Source of the DNA: Kiritimatiellia bacterium
Lineage (GTDB): Bacteria; Verrucomicrobiota; Kiritimatiellia; RFP12; UBA1067
Direction of reading: 5' to 3'
Assembly: GCA_017648225.1 (NCBI GenBank)
Contig: JAGCJE010000225.1
Coordinates: forward strand, 1 to 5,737
DNA: 5,737 bases
The notes under the pieces were generated by a model. It ran no database searches. It had not been told where the DNA came from and saw nothing but the letters and a program-made list of their open reading frames with translations. Each line of letters opens with the position of its first letter. The first letter of the stretch is position 1. Both the position numbers and the translations under genes were made by a program. Positions 1 to 5,737 of the stretch are shown one piece after another.

Positions 1-716
1 CGCCACTCTCCATAAGCGAGATCTTTCGAGAAATCGTGGTACGGAGCGGACGAGACCCACGAATCCCAATCGAGCGTCTTAGGAAGCGTTTCAGCCTTAG
101 GATAGGAGGATGTCTTTCCGCCCCATTTGTGCCAGCGCCTCTGCATGTTCATGTGGGAGACGACCTTTACAACATCTTTAATGATTCCCTTGTTGTAATA
201 ATCGCGGTACTGATAGAAATTATCTCCGCTATGGCCCTGATTACCCATCTGGGTTACAACGCCATACTTCTTCTCGGCCTCCATCAGAAGACGGCACTCG
301 CGGAACGAATGGGCAAGCGGTTTTTCAACAAAGACAGCCTTGCCGAGTTTCATCGCGTGCATCGCCGCGCAAAAATGGGAATGATCCGGAATGCCGATCA
401 AGACAGCGTCTATTTTATCAGCCATCCTGTCGAACATCTTTCGAAAATCCTGAAAGCGAGGAAGTTCAGGATATTTCTTCAAGGCCTCGAGCGTATGCTT
501 CGCGCCGATATCGGTATCGCAGAGGGCGACAATCTCGCAAATGTCGGAATTCGCCGCAAACATCTTGAGATCGTACCAGGCCTGTGCGCCGCAACCTATC
601 GCCGCCAAACGGACCTTTGAATTAAGAACGTACTTCTTAGATGAAAAATTGCATGCGGGAATGAACGGAAACGCTCCCGCCGCCAAAGCCGCCTTTAAAA
701 AAGACCGTCTGTCCAT
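1..716 (-). CDS. Gfo/Idh/MocA family oxidoreductase with Tat-type, lipoprotein-like signal (3' end outside window)
   Basis: This is the N-terminal 238 codons of an NAD(P)-dependent Gfo/Idh/MocA oxidoreductase; the reading frame is open to the left edge. Residues 2-8 (DRRSFLK) form a twin-arginine motif. A short hydrophobic stretch follows, ending in I-P-A-C with Cys22, which resembles a lipobox, so export by Tat and possibly lipid anchoring are inferred. The mature part starts with a Rossmann strand, V35-RLAAIGCGA, with the GxG dinucleotide loop at 41-43. After it come an acidic residue near D67, the motif GIPDHSH at 108-114, and the family hallmark EKP at 131-133 carrying the catalytic Lys132. 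QMGNQGHS at 156-163 is typical of the secreted, sugar-acting branch common in PVC bacteria and Bacteroidetes. The ATG at 714-716 is chosen because it gives the intact signal peptide; the ribosome site is weak (G-rich, no clear AGGAGG). The gene lies 35 bp after hisF with no terminator between, so co-transcription is likely. The substrate cannot be named. Confidence 0.9.
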   Translation of the reverse strand, partial: MDRRSFLKAALAAGAFPFIPACNFSSKKYVLNSKVRLAAIGCGAQAWYDLKMFAANSDICEIVALCDTDIGAKHTLEALKKYPELPRFQDFRKMFDRMADKIDAVLIGIPDHSHFCAAMHAMKLGKAVFVEKPLAHSFRECRLLMEAEKKYGVVTQMGNQGHSGDNFYQYRDYYNKGIIKDVVKVVSHMNMQRRWHKWGGKTSSYPKAETLPKTLDWDSWVSSAPYHDFSKDLAYGEW

Positions 717-751
717 ATCCGCCGCCCCGCTTTCAGAGTATTGATATTTTT

Positions 752-1519
752 TCAGCGGACGGAAAACCCGCGTTCCTTAAGATAAGCCTTAAGTTCAGGA
801 ATTCCGATGATTCCAAAGTGGAAAACGCTCGCGGCGAGAAGAACCGTAGCCCCCGCCTCGGCGGCCTCCGCGAAGTGCTCCATCGTCCCCGCGCCGCCCG
901 AAGCGACGATGTCGGCGTCGGTGACGGCCCGAATGCCACGGATAAGCGGAAGATCATACCCCGTGCGCGCACCGTCTGTCGACTTGGAGGTCGGAAGAAT
1001 CGTCTTCACTCCATAGCCCGCGACCTTCTTCGTCCACTCGATCGCATCAGCACCTGTAGCGGTGCGGCCGCCGTCGATATAAACCTCATACCCGGACGGC
1101 ATGCCGGAATTCTGAGCGACATCGATAGCGACGGTCACCTTGTCAGCGCCGAACTCTTTAACGAGTTCTCCGATCATATCGGGCGAGCGAAACACCGCCG
1201 AAGACGTCGAAATCTTGTTTGCGCCAGCGCCCAGAACTTCCGCCGCAGCCTTAACCGAAGAGATTCCGCCTCCCATGGTAAATGGAATCGTGGCAACGTC
1301 GGCGACCTTGCGGACAGTCTCAAGCATCGTCGCACGTCCCTCGACCGTCGCGTTGATGTCGAGCATCGCGATTTCGTCGGCTCCCGCCGCGCAATAGGCC
1401 TTGCAGCATTCGACGGGATCGCCGGCGTCTTTTATATCGACGAAATTGACACCCTTGACGACTCTTCCGGCAATCATATCCATACACGGCATGATAACCA
1501 GAGTTTTACCATTTGTCAT
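752..1519 (-). CDS. hisF: HisF-like imidazole glycerol phosphate synthase cyclase subunit (divergent)
   Basis: A full-length (255 aa) (beta/alpha)8-barrel protein of the HisA/HisF family. HisF uses ammonia from the glutaminase HisH to convert PRFAR into imidazole glycerol phosphate and AICAR, linking histidine and purine synthesis in the cytoplasm. Both catalytic aspartates are present: Asp14 (Asp11 in Thermotoga maritima) and Asp133 (Asp130). Phosphate-binding loops are GGG 83-85 and SGGAG 207-211, and the C-terminal LLAASVFHFG is classic HisF. GRVVKG 18-23 and DAGDPVE 31-37 also match. Unusual points: the usual DVKDG after the first aspartate reads DMIAG; the position of gate residue Arg5 is Val8 and that of Glu167 is Thr173, while the other two gate residues (Glu49, Lys102) remain; the IDRDGT loop reads KSTDGA with Asp182 kept. 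No hisH or other his gene lies in the window. AAAGGA sits 9 nt before the ATG, which supports this start. A HisF paralog with a different role is possible. Confidence 0.92.
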   Translation of the reverse strand: MTNGKTLVIMPCMDMIAGRVVKGVNFVDIKDAGDPVECCKAYCAAGADEIAMLDINATVEGRATMLETVRKVADVATIPFTMGGGISSVKAAAEVLGAGANKISTSSAVFRSPDMIGELVKEFGADKVTVAIDVAQNSGMPSGYEVYIDGGRTATGADAIEWTKKVAGYGVKTILPTSKSTDGARTGYDLPLIRGIRAVTDADIVASGGAGTMEHFAEAAEAGATVLLAASVFHFGIIGIPELKAYLKERGFSVR

Positions 1520-1528
1520 ATAAATATT

Positions 1529-1534
1529 TCCTTT
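1529..1534 (-). promoter_or_regulatory. Ribosome binding site of hisF
   Basis: AAAGGA on the minus strand, separated by 9 nt from the ATG at 1517-1519. It is one of the clearest Shine-Dalgarno sequences in the window and fixes the hisF start. Confidence 0.75.
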
Positions 1535-1536
1535 AC

Positions 1537-1592
1537 TTTGAAACTGTTTGAAATTGAGCGAATGGACGTATCCAAAATCCGCTCATTTGAAA
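1537..1592. repeat. Three direct copies of the 7-mer TTTGAAA in the hisF leader
   Basis: TTTGAAA occurs on the plus strand at 1537-1543, 1547-1553 and 1586-1592. The first two start 10 bp apart, about one helical turn; the third lies just at the predicted hisF transcription start. In AT-rich DNA short repeats arise by chance, so a role as operator half-sites is only a possibility. Confidence 0.35.
1555..1585 (-). other. Predicted hairpin in the hisF 5' leader
   Basis: TGAGCG at 1555-1560 pairs with CGCTCA at 1580-1585. Inside it TGGA at 1563-1566 pairs with TCCA at 1571-1574 around a CGTA tetraloop, leaving an asymmetric internal loop. From the predicted start near 1589 the structure would form at the very 5' end of the hisF mRNA, well upstream of the ribosome site. 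There is no T-run after it, so it is not an intrinsic terminator. It could stabilise the 5' end or bind a regulator; I recognise no known riboswitch or his leader peptide. Confidence 0.4.
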
Positions 1593-1595
1593 AAT

Positions 1596-1604
1596 ATTAT
1601 ATCA
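1596..1604 (-). promoter_or_regulatory. Extended -10 promoter for hisF and the downstream oxidoreductase
   Basis: The minus strand reads TGATATAAT, a perfect extended -10 (TGnTATAAT), with the hexamer at 1596-1601. This predicts a start near 1589 and a leader of about 70 nt. No good -35 hexamer is seen at 16-18 bp spacing, which fits an extended -10 promoter. The A/T tract at 1631-1644 lies at about -42 to -55. Confidence 0.6.
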
Positions 1605-1649
1605 AAACTCCCTTTTCTCCGCCTATACGATTTTTTTTTAAATTCCCCA

Positions 1650-1678
1650 TTGACTTTGCGCGTTCGATATGAGATAAT
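1650..1678 (+). promoter_or_regulatory. Housekeeping-sigma promoter of tRNA-Ala
   Basis: TTGACT (1650-1655) and GATAAT (1673-1678) each match five of six consensus bases and are exactly 17 bp apart. The predicted start near 1685 gives a 5' leader of about 14 nt before the mature tRNA. The run of nine T followed by AAATT at 1631-1644 lies at about -41 to -54 and resembles an UP element, as expected for a stable-RNA gene. Confidence 0.75.
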
Positions 1679-1698
1679 ATTACACGTTTTCAACGCAT

Positions 1699-1802
<104 letters not shown>

Positions 1803-1838
1803 GTTTTACAATTCTAATAAAACGTCCGTCTCCGTTTC

Positions 1839-2600
1839 TTAGTCGGAGCCCTTCATCGCCAGCGAACGTCCGCCGTCAATGGCATACGTCTGACCGGTAA
1901 CGAAGCGTCCCTCGTCCGAGCAGAGAAATAGCACGACATTGGCGACATCGTCGGCGAGGCACTTCTCGTGAAGGAAGTTCGTTCCGTGAGTTATATTTTC
2001 TCCGGAATTATCGTCGGGCCTTACCACGATGCCGGGAGCGACGGCGTTAACCGTGATTTTGTTTTCTCCCAGTTCTTTGGCGAGCGAGCATATCATCGAG
2101 GAGACTCCGCCCTTGGCGGCGGCGTAATCAACGCACTTTTTAAGGCCGCACCTCGCGACTACCGACGAAAAGCAGATTATCCGTCCGCCCTTCCCGGCCT
2201 TGATCATTTCGCGCGCGGCGGCGCGGCTCATCCAGATCGCTCCCATCAGATTCACGCCGATGATGTTGTTTATGACATCATCGCTCTGATCGACGAGGTG
2301 CGCCATTTTAGCGCGTGCGCTGCCGCCCGCGACATGAACCATGATATCGATTCTGCCGAACCGCTTTATGCACTCGGAGACGGCGGCGTCGCAGCATTTC
2401 GAATCGCTGACGTCGCCCGCGAAAGCTTCAGCCTCGCCTCCGGCCGCACGGATCGCGTCGACCGTCCGCTGGGCAATCTCCATCGTATAGTCGCATACGA
2501 AAACCTTAGCGCCCTCCGCCGCAAAGCGTCTCGCGGAAGTGCCTCCGATATAGCCGCCTGCTCCCGTAAGAAGAGCTACTTTACCTTCAAAACGTTTCAT
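1839..2600 (-). CDS. Short-chain dehydrogenase/reductase (classical SDR)
   Basis: A 253-residue cytoplasmic NAD(P)(H)-dependent oxidoreductase of the usual classical-SDR length. The cofactor loop TGAGGYIG is at 12-19. Asp37 at the end of the second strand points to NAD(H) rather than NADP(H). The catalytic set is Asn117, Ser145/146, Tyr159 and Lys163 in YAAAK. The C-terminal APGIV (188-192) and the GQTYAIDGG segment are standard. The usual NNAG motif reads HVAG at 89-92, a mild deviation. The start is well supported: the ATG shares one base with the stop codon of the MFS gene (TAATG), and GAAAGGATG lies just upstream. Its place after a transporter, in an operon beginning with a sugar aldolase, suggests oxidation of an imported sugar, sugar acid or polyol. 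The substrate cannot be read from the sequence. It is the last gene before the shared terminator. Confidence 0.93.
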   Translation of the reverse strand: MKRFEGKVALLTGAGGYIGGTSARRFAAEGAKVFVCDYTMEIAQRTVDAIRAAGGEAEAFAGDVSDSKCCDAAVSECIKRFGRIDIMVHVAGGSARAKMAHLVDQSDDVINNIIGVNLMGAIWMSRAAAREMIKAGKGGRIICFSSVVARCGLKKCVDYAAAKGGVSSMICSLAKELGENKITVNAVAPGIVVRPDDNSGENITHGTNFLHEKCLADDVANVVLFLCSDEGRFVTGQTYAIDGGRSLAMKGSD

Positions 2601-3865
2601 TATTCTTTCATCCTTTCATAATCGCGTTTAAAGAAAAATACCCGTGCGGCAATCAATAGGAGTGCCCCGACAACGTAAAAACCGGCAAATGCCGCAATGC
2701 TGAACTGTACGGCCATATTATCCTTCATCCAGCCGGTTATCATCGAAGAAAATGATCCGAGGAGAAACGAAACCGAAAACGCTATCGCGGCTCCAGCCGC
2801 ATGATACCGCTGCGGAATCACCTCAAAAAGCGCGGCGAAAAGATTTGAATCGTAGACGCCGCGAAACACGCCGAAAAGAGCCATCGCAACGCAGCAGACC
2901 GTAAAGTTTGACGCGAACGCCATCAATATGATAAACGGCACGGCGAAAAACATTCCCGCAAGCATCGTTTCGAGACGGACGCTCGGACGAAATTTCGCGA
3001 AACGGTCGGAAACTCTGCTGCCGACGGCCACGCCTACGAATGCGCCCATAAAATGCCAAAGAAGCGCATTGAGAGGAACCCACTTCGGATCGATCTCGCC
3101 GGCAAATTTCTCGCCCAGAAGATTAGGCATCCAATTTCTGTAGCTGCCGTCTACTGCGATAAACATCAAAAGCGAAAGAGCCGTTAAAAGAGCCGACGGG
3201 CGGCGGAAGAGAATAGTCGCCGCCTCTTTGAAGGAACGCTTCTTGGCAGGCCCCCTCGGAGCGCCGGACGGGTGTCTGTCGTTAAGCACAAACACAAGAA
3301 AAACGGCTATCGCAAGACCCGCCAATCCGAATACGCGAAAAGGCAAACGCCATGCTCCCGAGCCCATATCCTTCATGCCGCCCAAATACCCGGAAACGGC
3401 AGAGAATGAAATTATGCCGAGATAAAGAGCACTCTGATAAATCGAAAACGCCGTCGCTCTGGTCTCAATATGGTACTGGCTTATCAAAGAGGAGGCCGAA
3501 GCGCCGACAAACGCCTGACCGGAAGACGTTATTATACCGTATGAGAGAATAAACAATCCTACCCCCGACGCGAACGAAGACAGAAAGGTTCCAAACGAAA
3601 AAAGAACGACTCCTGTAATGACTATCCATTTTCGCCGGAGAAAATCGGCTGCAATACCCGAAAACGGCAGACATATTCCCATCACAACCCCAAACACGGT
3701 CGAGATAGCGCCGATTTGAGTGTCGCTTACCCCTATACCCGCGAAATCGGCCTTAATCTGCGTAACGGTCGCACCAAAAATCTGCCGTGTACCCTGAAGA
3801 AACAGATACGTCAACCATAGCGCACCAAGAAGAGTCCATTTGTAGAAAGAATCGTTTTTTTTCAT
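2600..3865 (-). CDS. Major facilitator superfamily transporter
   Basis: A 421-residue inner-membrane secondary carrier with about 12 hydrophobic segments in two halves. The halves are joined by a basic cytoplasmic loop around residues 197-213 (RHPSGAPRGPAKKR). The MFS signature in the loop between helices 2 and 3 is present as G70-IAAD-FLRRK79. W172-RLPF near helices 5-6 and FRGVYDSN at 334-341 in the second half recall carriers for organic anions and sugar acids, but the substrate is not determined. There is no N-terminal signal peptide; the protein begins with a short basic tail. The stop overlaps the SDR start by one base and the start is 21 bp after trmB, so it is co-transcribed with both. 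The ribosome site is odd: GGGAAAGG lies almost against the ATG, with the GGGA core 5 nt away and AAGG only about 1 nt away. No better in-frame start follows before the first helix. Confidence 0.92.
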   Translation of the reverse strand: MKKNDSFYKWTLLGALWLTYLFLQGTRQIFGATVTQIKADFAGIGVSDTQIGAISTVFGVVMGICLPFSGIAADFLRRKWIVITGVVLFSFGTFLSSFASGVGLFILSYGIITSSGQAFVGASASSLISQYHIETRATAFSIYQSALYLGIISFSAVSGYLGGMKDMGSGAWRLPFRVFGLAGLAIAVFLVFVLNDRHPSGAPRGPAKKRSFKEAATILFRRPSALLTALSLLMFIAVDGSYRNWMPNLLGEKFAGEIDPKWVPLNALLWHFMGAFVGVAVGSRVSDRFAKFRPSVRLETMLAGMFFAVPFIILMAFASNFTVCCVAMALFGVFRGVYDSNLFAALFEVIPQRYHAAGAAIAFSVSFLLGSFSSMITGWMKDNMAVQFSIAAFAGFYVVGALLLIAARVFFFKRDYERMKE

Positions 3866-3886
3866 ACCTTTCCCAGTTAAAAGAAA

Positions 3887-4555
3887 CTAGCAATCGTCCT
3901 TCTTCGAAATGCGGCGCGTAATTCCCTCGCGCGGTTCGGCTTCTGGTGGAATTTTAAGAGGTTCTAAATCGTATTCTGGAATATCGAGCGACTTCCACGC
4001 CGCGCTGTAGACAGGGAGGCCCTGAGAGCGGAACATCGTCTCAAACTCTGTCCATACCTCTTTAGGACGCGGCATCGGCTCGACGCGCTCAAATCGCTTA
4101 TCGAGCGAAAAGCATTCGCATACTGTCTCGAAATATTCCTTGTGGTCAGTCGCGAACTCGAGCTTGCCGCCGACCTCAAGACGCTTCCAGAGCGCGTTTA
4201 AAAAGAGCGGCCCAAAAAGCCTATGCGAATGATGCTTTTTCTTAGGCCACGGATCGGGGAAGAAAACATAAACCGTTCGCGCGTGGTGATCGGGCAGAAG
4301 ATAGTGGAAGGTATAGAGAGCTTCCAACCTTAAAACGCGCGCGTTCGTAAGCCCGCCCCTTTTGCACTTACCGGCGAAAAGTCTCACGCGCTCAAGCATG
4401 CGTTCGATACCGAGAAAATCGCAATCGGGATTCTCCTTCGCGCGCTTCGCCAAGAACTGCCCTTTACCGCAACCGACCTCAATTTCTAAGGGTCGATCAA
4501 GATTTATGTCTAAAGGCTTGCAAGGATCGGTAACGGTTATGATATGATCTGTCAT
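3887..4555 (-). CDS. trmB: tRNA (guanine-N7-)-methyltransferase TrmB
   Basis: A SAM-dependent enzyme that methylates N7 of G46 in the variable loop of tRNAs. The 222-residue length fits the family. The SAM loop EVGCGKG is at 26-32, followed by GIER at 49-52. The family signature FFPDPWPKKKHHSHRL at 98-113 and FATDHKEY at 134-141 contain the catalytic and tRNA-contacting aspartates. TEFETMFRSQG at 169-179 is the C-terminal signature. About 30 residues rich in Pro, Glu and Lys extend past the usual core, with no recognised domain. The ATG overlaps the pgpA stop as ATGA and has no Shine-Dalgarno sequence upstream (the DNA there is A/T-rich), so translation probably depends on coupling to pgpA. 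Pairing with pgpA may be fortuitous housekeeping clustering. Confidence 0.96.
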   Translation of the reverse strand: MTDHIITVTDPCKPLDINLDRPLEIEVGCGKGQFLAKRAKENPDCDFLGIERMLERVRLFAGKCKRGGLTNARVLRLEALYTFHYLLPDHHARTVYVFFPDPWPKKKHHSHRLFGPLFLNALWKRLEVGGKLEFATDHKEYFETVCECFSLDKRFERVEPMPRPKEVWTEFETMFRSQGLPVYSAAWKSLDIPEYDLEPLKIPPEAEPREGITRRISKKDDC

Positions 4556-5028
4556 TTGAAAAATAGAAGATAAATAGTCCAGTTAATCGCGAGCGAATAA
4601 AGATTGGCGAAGAAGTCGTCAATCACAATTCCGAACCCACCGTGAAACGCCTGAAGCTGGCGCGCAGGCGGCGGCTTGACGATATCGACAAAGCGAATTA
4701 CAGCGAAGAACACCGCCATCGCAGTCCACGGGAGCTCAAGAATCGGAATCCCGATGAGAGCGATCGGATAGAGCATCCATTCATCTGCCGTTATGCGCCC
4801 GTCATCCTTTACGCCGAGCGACTTCTCGGCAACTTCGCAAAACCCGACAGCCGAGAGCGTAAAGCCGAGACACGCAACGATCTGCCAGGCGAGCCCAAGG
4901 TACGCGAGCGCATACGCAAGCGCGACACCAGGCGCACTGCCGAAGGTTCCGGGAGCGAACGGGACGAAAAGCCCGATCCCGAAACCTGTCGCCACAAAAA
5001 GGCAGAATTTCTCAGCGAGCGATCTCAT
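4552..5028 (-). CDS. pgpA: Phosphatidylglycerophosphatase A (PgpA)
   Basis: A 158-residue inner-membrane phosphatase that converts phosphatidylglycerophosphate to phosphatidylglycerol. Family motifs appear in order. First is G15-FGIGLFVPFAPGTFGS-31, like the GSGLSPIVPGTMGS segment of E. coli PgpA. Next is GVKDDGRITADEW at 72-84, with the acidic pair Asp82-Glu83. Then come RFVDIVKPPPARQLQ at 112-126 and HGGFGIVIDDFFAN at 129-142. Hydrophobic stretches between the motifs fit about four membrane segments. Two small differences from E. coli: the Gly after DExx is Leu86, and the IDDxxAG motif ends in Asn. The length is slightly shorter than E. coli PgpA. Start and stop both lie in 4-bp ATGA overlaps, with the aldolase upstream and trmB downstream; no Shine-Dalgarno sequence is seen, so translation is probably coupled. 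Confidence 0.94.
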   Translation of the reverse strand: MRSLAEKFCLFVATGFGIGLFVPFAPGTFGSAPGVALAYALAYLGLAWQIVACLGFTLSAVGFCEVAEKSLGVKDDGRITADEWMLYPIALIGIPILELPWTAMAVFFAVIRFVDIVKPPPARQLQAFHGGFGIVIDDFFANLYSLAINWTIYLLFFK

Positions 5029-5737
5029 TTCGACGAGACGCCCATCTTATAGCCGTTGAAGCGATGGGTATTGTAGAGCTTCTGCTTCTCGTCGACGGGA
5101 AGACCGAGCGACTTGCGGATCGCGAGGAAATCCTTAACGCTCTTAGGCCCGACCTGATTGAGCTTAGCGCCGTGGCCGCTCGCAAGAAGGAGAACCTGGC
5201 AGTAGGAGTCTGCGTTTTCTGCGAACCATTCGGCCTCTTCGATGTCGCGCGCGCCGCAGACGATACCGTGGTTCTCCATAAAGACCACATTCGACTTTTT
5301 TGACATCTTAGCGACATTCGCTGCAACCTCGTCGGTTCCAGGCGTTCCGTACGGAGCGAGAGGAATCTGATTAAAGAAAATGTCGGCCTCGGGATTGATG
5401 CCGTTCGGAGGAACCTGACCCGCGAAAAGAAACGCGTTGCAGTGCGGAGGATGGCAATGGACGCAAGCATCCCAGCCGGCGGTCTTCATCATCGCGATAT
5501 GTACCTTAACCTCGCTCGTGCGCGGACGGTAGCCGCAGAGCTGCCCCGCGTTCATATCGACGAGACAGATATCCTCTTCTTTCATAAAGCCCTTGCAGCA
5601 CAAGGTAGGCGAACAGAGAACGAGATCCTCGCCGACGCGGACGGAGAGATTACCGCCGTTGCCGTCGGTAAAGCCGCGCGCATAAATACGGCGGCCCATC
5701 TCGCACATATCAGCCTTAACCTTGCGGATAGCGGGCG
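5025..5737 (-). CDS. Class II aldolase/adducin family protein, L-fuculose-phosphate-aldolase-like (5' end outside window)
   Basis: A zinc-dependent class II aldolase of the FucA/AraD type, which cleaves or epimerises phosphorylated sugars in the cytoplasm. An internal Met lies at 5706-5708, but the frame stays open to the right edge with residues (PAIRKVKAD) that align with the family's first helix, so the true start is probably outside. Counting from that Met: GNGGNLSVR (16-24) and SPTLCCKG (33-40) bind phosphate. Glu66 is the likely catalytic acid, and His84, His86 and His147 are the zinc ligands. The spacings (66 to 84, and 86 to 147) closely match E. coli FucA Glu73, His92, His94 and His155. 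NHGIVCGA at 146-153 is a further signature. The C-terminal tail (about 185-227) is longer than in minimal members. The stop overlaps pgpA by ATGA. The substrate is unknown; no other fucose or rhamnose gene and no microcompartment shell gene is present. Confidence 0.92.
   Translation of the reverse strand, partial: PAIRKVKADMCEMGRRIYARGFTDGNGGNLSVRVGEDLVLCSPTLCCKGFMKEEDICLVDMNAGQLCGYRPRTSEVKVHIAMMKTAGWDACVHCHPPHCNAFLFAGQVPPNGINPEADIFFNQIPLAPYGTPGTDEVAANVAKMSKKSNVVFMENHGIVCGARDIEEAEWFAENADSYCQVLLLASGHGAKLNQVGPKSVKDFLAIRKSLGLPVDEKQKLYNTHRFNGYKMGVSSK

Noticed and set aside
36..620. Long plus-strand open frame (194 codons)
   Set aside because: It lies opposite the oxidoreductase gene, whose minus-strand frame carries clear family motifs. 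The plus-strand product has no recognisable motif.
1555..1585. Leader hairpin as an attenuator of hisF
   Set aside because: No T-run follows it and no leader peptide with histidine codons is visible, so classical attenuation is not supported.
818..1672. Plus-strand open frame of 284 codons
   Set aside because: It is antisense to hisF, with a biased Arg/Ser composition typical of a shadow frame, and it runs through the hisF promoter region.
1968..2621. Plus-strand open frame of 217 codons
   Set aside because: It is antisense to the SDR gene, which has an intact catalytic set; no motifs or convincing ribosome site.
5012..5470. Second minus-strand frame of 152 codons inside the aldolase
   Set aside because: Low-complexity Arg/Ser-rich product in another frame of a motif-complete aldolase.
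5025..5737. Bacterial microcompartment locus suggested by the FucA-like aldolase
   Set aside because: Planctomycete and Verrucomicrobia compartments use such an aldolase, but no shell protein, aldehyde dehydrogenase or encapsulation peptide is visible here.

Overview
The window reads as ordinary bacterial chromosome, densely packed, moderately GC-rich in coding DNA and AT-rich in its one regulatory gap. Seven protein genes, all on the minus strand, and one plus-strand tRNA gene can be supported. No mobile element, CRISPR array, phage gene or toxin/defence gene is visible. A Tat-lipoprotein-like Gfo/Idh/MocA oxidoreductase, a class II sugar-phosphate aldolase, an SDR and an MFS carrier suggest a carbohydrate-degrading Gram-negative bacterium. 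A PVC-superphylum lineage (Kiritimatiellota, Lentisphaerota or Verrucomicrobiota) is my best guess, made from protein style alone and held at low confidence.

Layout in direction of transcription (right to left). Block A (5737 to 1839) is a tight gene string: class II aldolase (5' end outside the window), pgpA, trmB, an MFS transporter and an SDR dehydrogenase. The junctions are a 4-bp ATGA overlap, another 4-bp ATGA overlap, a 21-bp gap and a 1-bp TAATG overlap, so one operon is likely. It ends at a hairpin with A/T arms on both sides (1774-1802). The same hairpin serves as terminator for the tRNA-Ala(GGC) gene coming from the opposite direction.

The gap 1520-1698 holds two divergent promoters. 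One is a near-consensus -35/-10 pair driving the tRNA; the other is an extended -10 element driving block B. They lie on either side of an A/T tract placed like an UP element for both. The leader of block B contains a predicted hairpin and three copies of a 7-bp repeat.

Block B (1519 to 1) is a divergent hisF followed after 35 bp by a Gfo/Idh/MocA oxidoreductase that runs off the left edge.

Functionally, block A mixes housekeeping genes (phosphatidylglycerol synthesis and tRNA m7G46 methylation) with what looks like a small sugar or sugar-acid uptake and oxidation/aldol-cleavage set. Block B pairs a histidine/purine-branch cyclase lacking its usual partner hisH with an apparently exported or lipid-anchored oxidoreductase. 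The most unusual item is HisF: it keeps the catalytic aspartates but has lost two of the four charged residues known to gate the ammonia channel.
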